Shown here piece by piece: positions 9,069 through 18,635 of a DNA stretch of 34,786 nucleotides (its first letter is position 1; every line of letters begins with the position of its first letter). Below the pieces are notes generated by a model. That model saw only the letters and a program-made list of their open reading frames with translations. It did no database searches and had not been told where the DNA came from. This stretch comes from Crocinitomix sp. (GTDB lineage: Bacteria; Bacteroidota; Bacteroidia; Flavobacteriales_D; Crocinitomicaceae), in NCBI GenBank assembly GCA_030836155.1, contig JAURQI010000043.1, forward strand, positions 1 through 34,786, in the 5' to 3' direction. The translations under genes and the position numbers were made by a program.

Positions 9069-9671
9069 ATGGAAATAAAGCAGGCGAAATTCATTATTAG
9101 TAATACAGATGTGCGGAAATGTCCAGAACCTGATCGTGCGGAGTATGCTTTTATTGGACGATCGAACGTAGGGAAATCATCCTTAATTAATATGTTGGCG
9201 AACAATAAAAGTTTGGCTAAAATTTCGAGTAAACCCGGCAAAACACAGCTCATTAATCATTTCCTAATTAATGAAGAATGGTATTTGGTTGATCTACCTG
9301 GATACGGTTATGCTAAGGTTCCACACCAACAACGCGATAGGTTTCAAAAGTTTATTTCTCGGTACATGGAAACGCGTGAAAACCTCATCAATGTTTTTGT
9401 CTTAGTCGACAGCCGTCATGAGGCTCAGGCGATCGATTTGGACTTTATGGAATGGTTAGGCGTAAGAGGCATACCTTTTTCGATTGTGTTTACCAAATTT
9501 GACAAACTCAAAAGCAATGACAAACATAAAGTGATTGCACGTTATAAAAGAGATATGCTGAAGCGCTGGGAGGAGATGCCCCCTCACTTTTTAACCTCTG
9601 CAGAAACAGGAGAAGGCAAGGAAGAAATCCTATCCTATATTGCGGGTATTAATGAGACGTTAGACTACTAA
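9069..9671 (+). CDS. yihA: Ribosome biogenesis GTP-binding protein YihA/YsxC (EngB)
   Basis: [56 protein letters not shown]: TrmE-Era-EngA-EngB-type GTPase motifs. Confidence 0.96.
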   Translation: MEIKQAKFIISNTDVRKCPEPDRAEYAFIGRSNVGKSSLINMLANNKSLAKISSKPGKTQLINHFLINEEWYLVDLPGYGYAKVPHQQRDRFQKFISRYMETRENLINVFVLVDSRHEAQAIDLDFMEWLGVRGIPFSIVFTKFDKLKSNDKHKVIARYKRDMLKRWEEMPPHFLTSAETGEGKEEILSYIAGINETLDY

Positions 9672-10012
9672 CTTAAGGGAGGAAGGATACCCATTTTGTC
9701 TGCAAAATGGTGACAATAATCTCTCAAATCCTCTGACATGTTTTTTTCACCCGTTGCCCGTTCAAACGTATCTGCCATTGTCAATAATGTTTGATGCATA
9801 AACTTCTTCATCTCGTCAACGGTCATATCTTTATTCCATAAATCAATGCGCATTGCCGTCGCATCTTTTTCATCCCACAAAGATAAAATGAGTGCTTTTG
9901 CAGAAGCTGCATCTACCCCTCCTTCTTTAGCCGTCCACTTGATTTTTTCTGGAATATTATTTTCGTTCGTCAAGACTTCAATATCGATATTCGATTTTTT
10001 TAAATCACTCAT
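9668..10012 (-). CDS. gldC: Gliding motility protein GldC
   Basis: 114 aa, [71 protein letters not shown]; start overlaps the gldB stop, as expected for the gldBC pair. Confidence 0.92.
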   Translation of the reverse strand: MSDLKKSNIDIEVLTNENNIPEKIKWTAKEGGVDAASAKALILSLWDEKDATAMRIDLWNKDMTVDEMKKFMHQTLLTMADTFERATGEKNMSEDLRDYCHHFADKMGILPPLS

Positions 10013-11018
10013 TCTCTTGTGGTTTATATGCTTTTAAAATTTCAGTTTCAGTAGTATTGTTTAACAAGTCTAAGACGGTTACGTCTTCATTTTCTTCCAT
10101 ATAGGTGCGTACCATTTGCCACCCCATAAACTGACCGATTCGGCCAGGAGAACCTTCAATACCGACGGTTTCTGGCGCTTCTTCAAAGTAACGCAATTTC
10201 ACCTTCATATCAATGGAATAAATCCAATTCATATCAATGATATATTGCCAAATTTGGTATTCACTTGCCATGGCAAAATCAAACTCTTCTTGCGTGTATC
10301 GAATAATTCTATGTTTCGGTAAATCTGGAAGCATTGCCTCCATTACGTATCGTAATTTTCCAAAATAAATCATACTGGACAAAAATGTCTCACCACGATC
10401 CTCACCAATAACATTCGTAATCAACCAACTGTGCGCCACATCTACTGGAAGATAATCGCGGTGCATTTTATCCTTCATGTATAAAGGAAAGCGCACTTCT
10501 TTTACGATTCTATTTTCAGGACCTAAATACATATCAAGGCCTATACCCATAACTGAATCTGTTGAAATCACTCCATAACTAAAAGCGCTGTTATACATGT
10601 AAAATGCAGCGGGCAAATTTTCGTCAGGTAGATAATGTTTTTGATGTTTAAACATATCTACAAAAACGTCCTCCAAATCTTCGATATCACTAAACTCATT
10701 CTGAATATCGGTATAGAGCATTTGCATCATACTATCCTTAACAAAGTACCACAGGTATTGGTTGATAGAATCAGCATAAACCGATCCGGATCTGAGTGCA
10801 TCATAGACATAAAACTCATACAGTTCTCCACCATCTTTAATTAAACCTTTGTTTATTTCAACTAAATCGTTTGGAGATTTTGCTTCAAAAAGTCGTTGAT
10901 CAAAACGGTAAAAATCAGGTTGGTAATTGATTGATGACACATCCACATCCAGTTTATCGCCTGAGCAAGACGCTAGGACGAAAGTCATTAATATTATTGC
11001 TCGTATTGCGTCTTTCAT
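10005..11018 (-). CDS. gldB: Gliding motility lipoprotein GldB
   Basis: 337 aa lipoprotein (LASCSGDKLDVDVSSI), YRFDQRLFEAKSPND, YFGKLRYVMEAMLPDLPKHRIIRYTQEEF..., adjacent to gldC. Confidence 0.92.
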   Translation of the reverse strand: MKDAIRAIILMTFVLASCSGDKLDVDVSSINYQPDFYRFDQRLFEAKSPNDLVEINKGLIKDGGELYEFYVYDALRSGSVYADSINQYLWYFVKDSMMQMLYTDIQNEFSDIEDLEDVFVDMFKHQKHYLPDENLPAAFYMYNSAFSYGVISTDSVMGIGLDMYLGPENRIVKEVRFPLYMKDKMHRDYLPVDVAHSWLITNVIGEDRGETFLSSMIYFGKLRYVMEAMLPDLPKHRIIRYTQEEFDFAMASEYQIWQYIIDMNWIYSIDMKVKLRYFEEAPETVGIEGSPGRIGQFMGWQMVRTYMEENEDVTVLDLLNNTTETEILKAYKPQENE

Positions 11019-11077
11019 TGGCGATAATTTCTTATTATTGCTATGTATAAAAATGTAAAATTAATAATTGCAAAATT

Positions 11078-11941
11078 ATGAAAAAGTTACTTTCGTTGCT
11101 TTTAATTGCGGGAATAGGTGTTGGTGCCCAAGCTCAAGATAAGAAATTTCAGATGGGATTGGTGCTCGGACCAACCTTTAACTGGACTAAAATTCAAACA
11201 AAAAAAATTGAAAGAAGCGGTATAGGAAATGGCTTCACCATTGGTGTCGGTGGTAATTACTTTTTCAATGATAATATTGGAATTGCCTCAGGGATTCAGT
11301 TTGATTTAGAGTCTTTCTCCATAAATTATGGACCTTCCACAAATACCGCTTTGGGAGATGTTTTTTATGCATATACCGATACGGATATTCACAAATTTGA
11401 CGAAGAGTCTGGTCGTGTTGAAGACTTCTCGGGTACATCTGCTTTTTTATTACAAACCAGAAAATTCAGAGCAAAATACGTAACCATTCCACTTTTCTTG
11501 AAGTTCCAAACGAATCTAATTGGACCGTTTAAGTATTATGGTAAGTTTGGTTTGCGTACTAGTATTTTAGCAGGTATTCGAATGGATGACACCGGCTACG
11601 AGGCGAATTACGATTCTAATAACGGGACTTTCGAACAAATTAACTCGTATACAAAAAAAATGGAAAACATGAAGCCAACAGCAATAAAAAAAGGCTTGTC
11701 TCTCGTAAGAACTGGAATCGGCATTTACGGTGGAGCAGAATGGAATTTCACAGGGAACACCTTTCTTTATTCTGAAATAGGCTTCAATTACGGAATAACA
11801 CCCGCCCTTTACCAACGCTCAAGCCACCTAGTTGATAAATCCGAAAATGCTACTGATCCTGACGGTTTCAGTTACACTCAATTAGACATCAGAAACAACC
11901 CTCAACACATTATTGAGCTTAAAATTGGCTTGTTGTTCTAA
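11078..11941 (+). CDS. PorT-like / outer-membrane beta-barrel family protein
   Basis: Signal peptide (MKKLLSLLLIAGIGVGAQAQ), barrel-like strands (MGLVLGPTFNWTKI, GNGFTIGVGGNYFFNDNIGIASGIQF, YVTIPLFLKFQ), C-terminal IELKIGLLF. Confidence 0.72.
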   Translation: MKKLLSLLLIAGIGVGAQAQDKKFQMGLVLGPTFNWTKIQTKKIERSGIGNGFTIGVGGNYFFNDNIGIASGIQFDLESFSINYGPSTNTALGDVFYAYTDTDIHKFDEESGRVEDFSGTSAFLLQTRKFRAKYVTIPLFLKFQTNLIGPFKYYGKFGLRTSILAGIRMDDTGYEANYDSNNGTFEQINSYTKKMENMKPTAIKKGLSLVRTGIGIYGGAEWNFTGNTFLYSEIGFNYGITPALYQRSSHLVDKSENATDPDGFSYTQLDIRNNPQHIIELKIGLLF

Positions 11942-11944
11942 TCA

Positions 11945-12730
11945 ATGAAGTACGAAAAAGTAATTGAACACATCACGCAATGGCTAAAGGATTATGCTGA
12001 AAATGCGGGTGTGAAAGGATTTATAGTAGGAATTAGCGGCGGAATTGATTCCGCCGTTACTTCTTTTTTATGTGCACGAACAGGATTAGATGTGCTTTGT
12101 TTGGAGATGGATATCCATCAAAACCCTGATGAAGTCAGTCGCGGTTTAGAGCATATTCATTTCTTAGAAGAACGCTATTCAAATGTCAGTCACTTATCCA
12201 TTAATTTAACGGATAGTTTCGAGACCATGCGTCAAGCTTTCCCTGAGGAAACGAATATTCATGGCTTATCTATGGCAAATACACGATCACGCATCAGAAT
12301 GGTTACCCTTTACGCAATTGGCCAGTCGAAAGGATTACTCGTTGCTGGAACCGGAAACAAAGTAGAAGATTTTGGTGTTGGATTTTACACCAAATACGGT
12401 GATGGAGGCGTTGACCTAAGTCCAATTGCGGATCTAATGAAAACCGAAGTTTATGGTATTGCCCAGACGCTTGGCGTTGTTTCATCTATCCAAAAAGCAG
12501 CTCCGACTGATGGATTATGGAAAGATGAACGAACGGATGAAGGTCAGTTAGGAGCTTCTTATCCGGAACTAGAATGGGCAATGGTTTTTGATCATGATCC
12601 ACACGTTTCTGAAGAAAATCTATCTGATCGTCAACGGGAAGTCTTGAAAATTTATCGTTCGTTTAACCGGGCGAATAAGCATAAAATGTTGCCCATTCCG
12701 GTCTGTATTATCCCCGAAGATTACCGTTAA
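11945..12730 (+). CDS. nadE: NAD(+) synthase
   Basis: GISGGIDSAVTSFLCARTGL P-loop, LLVAGTGNKVEDFGVGFYTKYGDGGVDLSPIADLMKTEVYGIA, KAAPTDGLW. Confidence 0.96.
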   Translation: MKYEKVIEHITQWLKDYAENAGVKGFIVGISGGIDSAVTSFLCARTGLDVLCLEMDIHQNPDEVSRGLEHIHFLEERYSNVSHLSINLTDSFETMRQAFPEETNIHGLSMANTRSRIRMVTLYAIGQSKGLLVAGTGNKVEDFGVGFYTKYGDGGVDLSPIADLMKTEVYGIAQTLGVVSSIQKAAPTDGLWKDERTDEGQLGASYPELEWAMVFDHDPHVSEENLSDRQREVLKIYRSFNRANKHKMLPIPVCIIPEDYR

Positions 12731-12736
12731 ACAAAC

Positions 12737-14860
12737 TTACCTGATCAAATTCACGTGCCCGTTGTGCTTGTGTTTTTCATCGCTTGATCGGTCACCAAAC
12801 TCAATAGACCAAACATAGGTTCCAGCTGGAGCTTGACGCGTTCCCCCATAGGTCCCATTCCAACCCATCGTAGCATCATAAGATTCAAAAACGATTTCTC
12901 CCCATCTATTGTAGATGACTAAATGATAATCATAAATATCTAATCCCGCAGAAAATACCGGCCGGAAAGTTTCATTGAATAAATCACCATCTGGAGTAAA
13001 GGCGTTTTCTATATAAAAGATATTCTCCCCTTTGACGTAAACCGTATTATAGGCCGTATCTTGACAACCAACCTCTGATCGTGCAATCAACGTAATGCGA
13101 TAATTTCCGCCTTTTTCAAAAGGATAAGTATGCTCTGGATTGGTTGCCATACTTTCTTCAGAACCATCACCAAAATCCCACCTATAAGTAGCAGCTCCAG
13201 TTGTTAAATTCTCCATTTTTGTCGCAGCATTTAACGAACTTAGTTCATCTGGCGTGGCAAAAAAATCCGCTTCAGGATAAGGTGTTACATCAATGTTAAA
13301 AGTGAAGGTATTATCTGCTTCGTTATCATCTACATATCCATTTGGAGAAGTCACAACCATGACAATCGTGTACGATCCAGCAGGCAAAGAAAACTCAGGA
13401 TATGTAAAAGCAGTTGTATCCTCTTCTAGCACCAATCCACCCCAATCATAAAAATTATACAGTTCACCATCGATATAAAGCTCGGCTCTGAAACCCGTTA
13501 AATCTTCATTTCCATTATTGGTGAATCCAAATGACATGGATATCGGACCGTTTTCACATGTTGATGAAATACTTCCACTTAATACTTCAACATCCATTAT
13601 CGTTAAATCACAACCGACTAAACAATCTGAATCTGCCATTCGGTTACGAATATGCGTACCCGGTTGAAGTCCGAACCCAAAACCAAGATTAATACCAACA
13701 GGCAATAAATGACAATAACTCATCACAGTCCCTCCTAACGGTGGTATAAATGCATCACAACCTTCTGGAAAACCGGCTTCAGGACCACAACCATCAATGG
13801 CTGTATCATCCCCATTCCAAAAACAAGCATGCGTGTGTGGTGATCCAAAATTGTGCCCCATCTCATGCGAAATTACCTCAACTGACCAAGAATAGACAGG
13901 CACTTCAGCAAATGTTGGTGCAATACCACTGACTGCTTTTTTTAGCGCTTGGTTCGGATGACAAAAAACATCAACCCATGCTAAGCCTCCACCAGCGGCG
14001 TAATTTACAAAATGACCTAAATCACCATCCCATTCGGTGGTAGTACTACCGAATAAATCCAATAAAACGCCGGTATCACCAATTTCATAATAAGGGCTTT
14101 CGATATCCCAAACTAGCATATCCTCTAAAAAGATACCCATGTCTGCCAATTCAAAGAGATAAGCAACTTCGTTAAAAAGTGCTGTGATATAGTCTGTTGC
14201 TTCAACCAAACCGCCTTTATCTAGATAGATATCATAATCCACTTCAAAATACATCCCTGAGCAAGCCGACCAAACGCGGCGATCCTCGGACGCACCATCT
14301 ACCCTCGGGTTATAAGGGACAGTTGGTTCTTCAGTTGTTTCGCAATGAAAATCATTCACTCCATCAAGCGCACTTTCAGCGTAAAGAACATAATAATCGG
14401 CTTCTTCTAACTGTCCTAAATTTAGATCTCCATATGCTGGGATAGAACCAACCCCAATCACCTCGTTATTTAGTACACTCAAGGAAAAATGAGAACCAGC
14501 ATGTCCAGTGAATGTTCCTTGATAATAAACACTTCGAGATATTTCTTGCCAAAGAAGCGTATCTCCTGATGCCGTTCTGACTTTAAAATCGTCGCGATAA
14601 AGCTCTTTTTTGCGCAAAATTAATGACAGTTCCGTATCGCCGAACGGAATGTTTAACGTAATCCTAGATGGATGACTATCAAGAACCTCCTCCCATGCTG
14701 ACTCATTTATGGTCAACAGGGAATAGGAATCAATTAGGTTGAGATCCAGTTCGTCTTTGACAGTTTCATCTGCCTCATTAAATAAGTTAACTGCCGTTTG
14801 TGTGTAAGAAGTTAAGGCAGCCAAAAAGTAGACACAAAAGAGTATCGTTGTTTTTTTCAT
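12737..14860 (-). CDS. Secreted metzincin (reprolysin-like) metalloprotease with CARDB-like and PKD domains and a T9SS type B (gliding motility-associated) C-terminal domain
   Basis: Signal peptide; zinc site HEMGHNFGSPHTHAC; PKD-like YRWDFGDGSEESMATNPEHTYP; C-terminal IENAFTPDGDLFNETFRPVF...YNRWGEIVFESYD...GWNGTYGG...APAGTYVWSIEF. Confidence 0.9.
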   Translation of the reverse strand: MKKTTILFCVYFLAALTSYTQTAVNLFNEADETVKDELDLNLIDSYSLLTINESAWEEVLDSHPSRITLNIPFGDTELSLILRKKELYRDDFKVRTASGDTLLWQEISRSVYYQGTFTGHAGSHFSLSVLNNEVIGVGSIPAYGDLNLGQLEEADYYVLYAESALDGVNDFHCETTEEPTVPYNPRVDGASEDRRVWSACSGMYFEVDYDIYLDKGGLVEATDYITALFNEVAYLFELADMGIFLEDMLVWDIESPYYEIGDTGVLLDLFGSTTTEWDGDLGHFVNYAAGGGLAWVDVFCHPNQALKKAVSGIAPTFAEVPVYSWSVEVISHEMGHNFGSPHTHACFWNGDDTAIDGCGPEAGFPEGCDAFIPPLGGTVMSYCHLLPVGINLGFGFGLQPGTHIRNRMADSDCLVGCDLTIMDVEVLSGSISSTCENGPISMSFGFTNNGNEDLTGFRAELYIDGELYNFYDWGGLVLEEDTTAFTYPEFSLPAGSYTIVMVVTSPNGYVDDNEADNTFTFNIDVTPYPEADFFATPDELSSLNAATKMENLTTGAATYRWDFGDGSEESMATNPEHTYPFEKGGNYRITLIARSEVGCQDTAYNTVYVKGENIFYIENAFTPDGDLFNETFRPVFSAGLDIYDYHLVIYNRWGEIVFESYDATMGWNGTYGGTRQAPAGTYVWSIEFGDRSSDEKHKHNGHVNLIR

Positions 14861-14949
14861 GGAAGCTGTTTGTACTTATTTAAACCACAGACGAAACCAA
14901 TTGTTCGTTGGATGCCTCCAAATACTAAAAAAAGAATATCTAATCGCTG

Positions 14950-15279
14950 TTAATTCCCTTCGGGAGCGAGACGTAGAACGATACCGTCAATTTCATCTGA
15001 GATTTGAATTTGACATCCTAAACGACTATTATCTTCAACAAAGAAAGCTTCATCTAGCATATCTAATTCTGAGTCAGACTGTTCAGGAAGTTCAGTGTCT
15101 GATTCTAAATAACATTGACAAGTAGCACACATCGCCATTCCACCACAACGACCTTCAACCGGCAATTCATATGAACGACATACTTCCATGATATTCATAT
15201 TCATATCCGTTGGAGCCTCTAAATCGTGTTTTACACCTTCACGATCAATTATGTGTACGGTAATCATATTCTCTGCCAT
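14950..15279 (-). CDS. 2Fe-2S ferredoxin (adrenodoxin-like)
   Basis: 109 aa, CRSYELPVEGRCGGMAMCATCQCYLE...LGCQIQISDEIDGIVLRL: [2Fe-2S] cysteine pattern C-x5-C-x2-C...C. Confidence 0.92.
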   Translation of the reverse strand: MAENMITVHIIDREGVKHDLEAPTDMNMNIMEVCRSYELPVEGRCGGMAMCATCQCYLESDTELPEQSDSELDMLDEAFFVEDNSRLGCQIQISDEIDGIVLRLAPEGN

Positions 15280-15295
15280 GCCATTTAATTTTGCG

Positions 15296-15303
15296 CAAAT
15301 TTA
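15296..15303 (-). promoter_or_regulatory. Bacteroidota -7 promoter element (TAAATTTG) for the ferredoxin gene
   Basis: TAnnTTTG match on the minus strand, 16 nt from the ATG at 15279. Confidence 0.4.
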
Positions 15304-15356
15304 GTTGAAATTCACGATTTAATGAATACTTCAATTGAAATGATGATCCAAAAACA

Positions 15357-15392
15357 AAAAAGCGCCTACTCTATTTGAGAGTCCGACGCTTT
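15357..15392 (-). terminator. Rho-independent terminator downstream of the reductase/CTD-remnant transcript
   Basis: AAAAAGCG..ACTCT-ATTTG-AGAGT..CGCTTTT inverted repeat flanked by A and T runs. Confidence 0.65.
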
Positions 15393-15414
15393 TAATCTAT
15401 AAGGAATAATTGAT

Positions 15415-15762
15415 TTAATGTTTAATCATAACCTTCGTTTTGGCGTAGGTACCTTCCACATTCAACACCAAATAATACAGTCCATTTGCATAAATGGAGA
15501 CATCCAAGGTTTGGTCTTGATATAGTTCCGGTACTTGATCATACACCAGTTGTCCAGCAGCATTATAAAGTCGGATTTCTTCAATCGTAAGACCGCTTTT
15601 ATTTGAAATCGTTAATTGATGATTTGCCGGATTTGGATAGATGACAAAGAGGTCAATTCCTAAATCTTCTAAACTCAATTGACTCCCTACTACAAAGGTA
15701 AACTCCACTACACAGCCATTTGCATCTGTAATAGTTAGCGTATACGTTTTTAGTCGTAGAAA
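15415..15762 (-). pseudogene. C-terminal remnant of a T9SS type A-sorted protein (end of a SprB/PKD-like repeat plus sorting domain)
   Basis: Open frame from directly after the reductase stop: FLRLKTYTLTITDANGCVVEFTFVVGSQLSLEDLGIDLFVIYPNPANHQLTISNKSGLTIEEIRLYNAAGQLVYDQ...LDVSIYANGLYYLVLNVEGTYAKTKVMIKH*. No signal peptide or ATG; only a GTG at 15708. Confidence 0.75.
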
Positions 15763-16773
15763 TTAAAATCCATTCACACCATTCACTGTGGTATATTTCA
15801 AGACATTCTTTTTATCGGGATGGATACGCGCAAAAGCAGATTGAACAGCAATTGTTCCTTCATGGAATCCACAAAGAATCAATTTTAATTTACCTTCATA
15901 AGTGTTGACATCACCTACGGCATAAATACCAGGTCGGTTTGTAGAATAATCCCGTGTGTCGACTTTTATAGCGTTCTTTTCAATCTCTAAACCCCACTCT
16001 CCAATTGGACCAAGGGTTGGCTTTAAACCAAATAATGGTACAAAATGATCAGTTTCTTTTTGAAATTCGCCTTCTGTCTTATGTTTGATGGTCACATGCT
16101 CGACCTTTCCATCTCCTCCTATGCCCACAACTTCCGCTTCGGTAATTAAATTAATCTGACCACTTTCAGCTAAATCCATCACTTGCTGAACAGAGTCTAA
16201 ATGGCCTCTAAACGAAGTTCTTCTGTGTACCAATGACACTTCAGAAGCAATATTATTTTTGACCAGATAGATTGACCAATCGAGAGCCGAATCACCTCCT
16301 CCTGCAATAACTACTTTTTTATCTTGGTAAAAGGCTGGGTCTTTAATGATGTATTCAACTCCTTTATCTTCGTAACTCTCTAAATTTTCAATAGGTGGTT
16401 TACGCGGTTGGAACACACCTAGTCCACCAGCAATCATTACAATCGGAGCTTTATGCTGCGTACCTTTATTGGTTGTAACGATAAATTGATCGTCTTCTGT
16501 TTCGTCAATCGTTGCTGCCGACTCACCGAGTGTAAACTCCGGTTTAAAAGGCTCGATTTGCTCCATTAATTTATCAATCAACTCTCCAGCATCCACCGTT
16601 GGATAACCTGGTATGTCGTAGATCGGTTTTTTTGGATAAATCTCTGTTAATTGCCCGCCCGGTTGTGGTAAGCTATCAATTAAATGACACCTTAATTTTA
16701 ATAAACCTGCTTCGAAAACCGTAAATAATCCAACTGGTCCGGCTCCTATGATTATAATATCTGTTTCTATCAT
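15763..16773 (-). CDS. NAD(P)/FAD-dependent oxidoreductase, ferredoxin--NADP(+) reductase type (thioredoxin reductase-like fold)
   Basis: TDIIIIGAGPVGLFTVFEAGLL, PGGQLTEIYPKKPIYDIPGYPTVDAGELI, KKVVIAGGGDSALDWSIYL, NRPGIYAVGDVNTYEGKLKLILCGFHEG. Confidence 0.9.
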   Translation of the reverse strand: MIETDIIIIGAGPVGLFTVFEAGLLKLRCHLIDSLPQPGGQLTEIYPKKPIYDIPGYPTVDAGELIDKLMEQIEPFKPEFTLGESAATIDETEDDQFIVTTNKGTQHKAPIVMIAGGLGVFQPRKPPIENLESYEDKGVEYIIKDPAFYQDKKVVIAGGGDSALDWSIYLVKNNIASEVSLVHRRTSFRGHLDSVQQVMDLAESGQINLITEAEVVGIGGDGKVEHVTIKHKTEGEFQKETDHFVPLFGLKPTLGPIGEWGLEIEKNAIKVDTRDYSTNRPGIYAVGDVNTYEGKLKLILCGFHEGTIAVQSAFARIHPDKKNVLKYTTVNGVNGF

Positions 16774-16843
16774 TGTGATTATCAATAAAAAATCAACATT
16801 TCTGCTTTTAGTCTAATGGCTGCAAAAATAAGGAATAAATAAC

Positions 16844-16859
16844 ATCTCAGAACTGAGAT
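16844..16859 (-). terminator. Short hairpin, possible weak terminator after the NifU-domain gene
   Basis: ATCTCAG-AA-CTGAGAT inverted repeat followed (minus strand) by an AT-rich tract. Confidence 0.35.
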
Positions 16860-16889
16860 TTGTTCATTGAAAAAATGAGCGTCATCATA

Positions 16890-17117
16890 TTAAACTGCTT
16901 CAACGCGAATGATTTCAGGAATAGCATTTTTGATCGACTCTTCAATTCCGGCCTTCAGTGTCATGTGACTCATAGCGCAAGTTTCACAGGCACCGATCAG
17001 TTTCACCCGAACAACCTGATCATCGGTCAACTCAACAAACTCCACATCACCACCGTCCTTTTGTAGAAAAGGTCTAATTGATTGTAATGCGATTTCTATC
17101 TTTTCCTGAGCTTCCAT
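16890..17117 (-). CDS. NifU C-terminal domain Fe-S scaffold protein
   Basis: MEAQEKIEIALQSIRPFLQKDGGDVEFVELTDDQVVRVKLIGACETCAMSHMTLKAGIEESIK: NifU C-domain with CxxC. Start at the MEAQ ATG (17117). Confidence 0.93.
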   Translation of the reverse strand: MEAQEKIEIALQSIRPFLQKDGGDVEFVELTDDQVVRVKLIGACETCAMSHMTLKAGIEESIKNAIPEIIRVEAV

Positions 17118-17118
17118 G

Positions 17119-18186
17119 TTATTCTTTTTCAATCTGTTCCACAAATTTACGAACAAATTCATCAAATACACGTGAAGAAACCGTATTATCCTGTAAAACT
17201 GCTGGTCTTCCCACATCTCCTGCTTCCCTTACACTTTCGATTAGCGGCAATTGCGCCAATAAAGGCACCTTCATTTGTTCAGCCAAGTTCTTTGCTCCGT
17301 CTCTACCAAAAATATAGTATTTATTATCTGGCAGCTCTTCAGGTGTAAAATAGGCCATATTCTCAACCACACCCAATACAGGTACTTTCAATGAGTCCAT
17401 ACGGAACATATTAATTCCTTTTCTTGCATCTGCCAAAGCGACCTCTTGTGGAGTACTTACAATGACAACACCGCTTAAAGGAACATTCTGAACCAAAGTT
17501 AAATGAACATCACCCGTTCCGGGAGGAAGATCCACAATCATATAATCCAATTCACCCCAATCGGCATCCTTAAACATTTGATTTAGCGCCTTCGTCGCCA
17601 TTGGCCCTCTCCATACAACAGCCTGATCAGGGTCTGAGAAAAACCCTATTGATAAAATTTTAACCCCATAAGAGGTGATCGGTTCGATTAATGTTTTACC
17701 ATCCTTTTCAATTCCTGTCGGACGCTGTCCAACTACATCAAACATTGTTGGCATTGAAGGACCATAAATATCAGCATCAACTAAACCTACTTTATAACCT
17801 TGTTTCGCCAAACCAGCTGCTAGGTTCGCCGTTACTGTTGATTTTCCAACTCCACCTTTACCACTCGCTACAGCAATAATATGCTTCACGTCGGACAAGA
17901 TCGCGCGTACCTCAGGCTCTTTCTCTTTGGGCAAAGGAACTAAAGAAACATTTGCTTCAACATCCTTTCCAAATGCTCTTTCCAAGGCAAACTCTAATGC
18001 TTCTTGCATCCGTTTTTTAGCATGCATTGCCGGATTGTAGACTTTTACTTCAAAACTTATTTGATTGTTATCTACTTTAATATCAGAAACCAAATCTAAG
18101 GTGATAATATCCTTTTTAAGATCCGGTTCAATAACCTTTTTTAAGGCCTCTTTAACTTTATCTAGTGTAATATTTTGATCTGTCAT
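17119..18186 (-). CDS. Mrp/NBP35-family ATP-binding Fe-S carrier protein (ApbC-like)
   Basis: IIAVASGKGGVGKSTVTANLAAGLAKQGYKVGLVDADIYGPSMPTMFD; N-terminal DUF59/MIP18-like domain; WRGPMATKALNQMFKDADWGELDYMIVDLPPGTGDVHLT. Start at MTDQNITL (18186). Confidence 0.94.
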   Translation of the reverse strand: MTDQNITLDKVKEALKKVIEPDLKKDIITLDLVSDIKVDNNQISFEVKVYNPAMHAKKRMQEALEFALERAFGKDVEANVSLVPLPKEKEPEVRAILSDVKHIIAVASGKGGVGKSTVTANLAAGLAKQGYKVGLVDADIYGPSMPTMFDVVGQRPTGIEKDGKTLIEPITSYGVKILSIGFFSDPDQAVVWRGPMATKALNQMFKDADWGELDYMIVDLPPGTGDVHLTLVQNVPLSGVVIVSTPQEVALADARKGINMFRMDSLKVPVLGVVENMAYFTPEELPDNKYYIFGRDGAKNLAEQMKVPLLAQLPLIESVREAGDVGRPAVLQDNTVSSRVFDEFVRKFVEQIEKE

Positions 18187-18254
18187 AATTGGTAACAAAG
18201 ATATATAATACTCAACTTGTAAACATCCTGAATCGTATAATGTTTTGCTCAGAA

Positions 18255-18626
18255 CTAAAGAACCCAATGTAGTTTACCATCCATGATAAATACAATTATT
18301 AAAAAAACAATCATTAGGGCAAGATTCGACACCATGTAATATCCAATAGTAGTTTGCTCCCAAGCATCTCGATTGGGCTCTGCAACTGGATCATCAGGTT
18401 GATCAATAAGCACATGATCCTTTCTTTTTTGCTTAAGTATGGTCAAAACAGCAATTAATGTAAGCAGATTAAAAACCCCTACAATAACTAAGAAGTTTAT
18501 GAACTGTGATTTATCGAGAATAATGGTGACCCCAGCTATTAATAACCAACCCACTTCAATTAAAATGATCAACGTAAATAGTTGTTGATTACTGATCGTT
18601 CTCAGGTACTTCCTAATAGAGGCCAA
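18255..18626 (-). CDS. Hypothetical integral membrane protein
   Basis: 123 aa, three hydrophobic segments; TTG start (no upstream in-frame ATG in the ORF). Confidence 0.6.
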   Translation of the reverse strand: MASIRKYLRTISNQQLFTLIILIEVGWLLIAGVTIILDKSQFINFLVIVGVFNLLTLIAVLTILKQKRKDHVLIDQPDDPVAEPNRDAWEQTTIGYYMVSNLALMIVFLIIVFIMDGKLHWVL

Positions 18627-18635
18627 AGTCTTGAA

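Noticed and set aside
14859-15125. 88-aa plus-strand ORF overlapping the ferredoxin gene
   Set aside because: Antisense to a clear 2Fe-2S ferredoxin; protein has no recognisable features.
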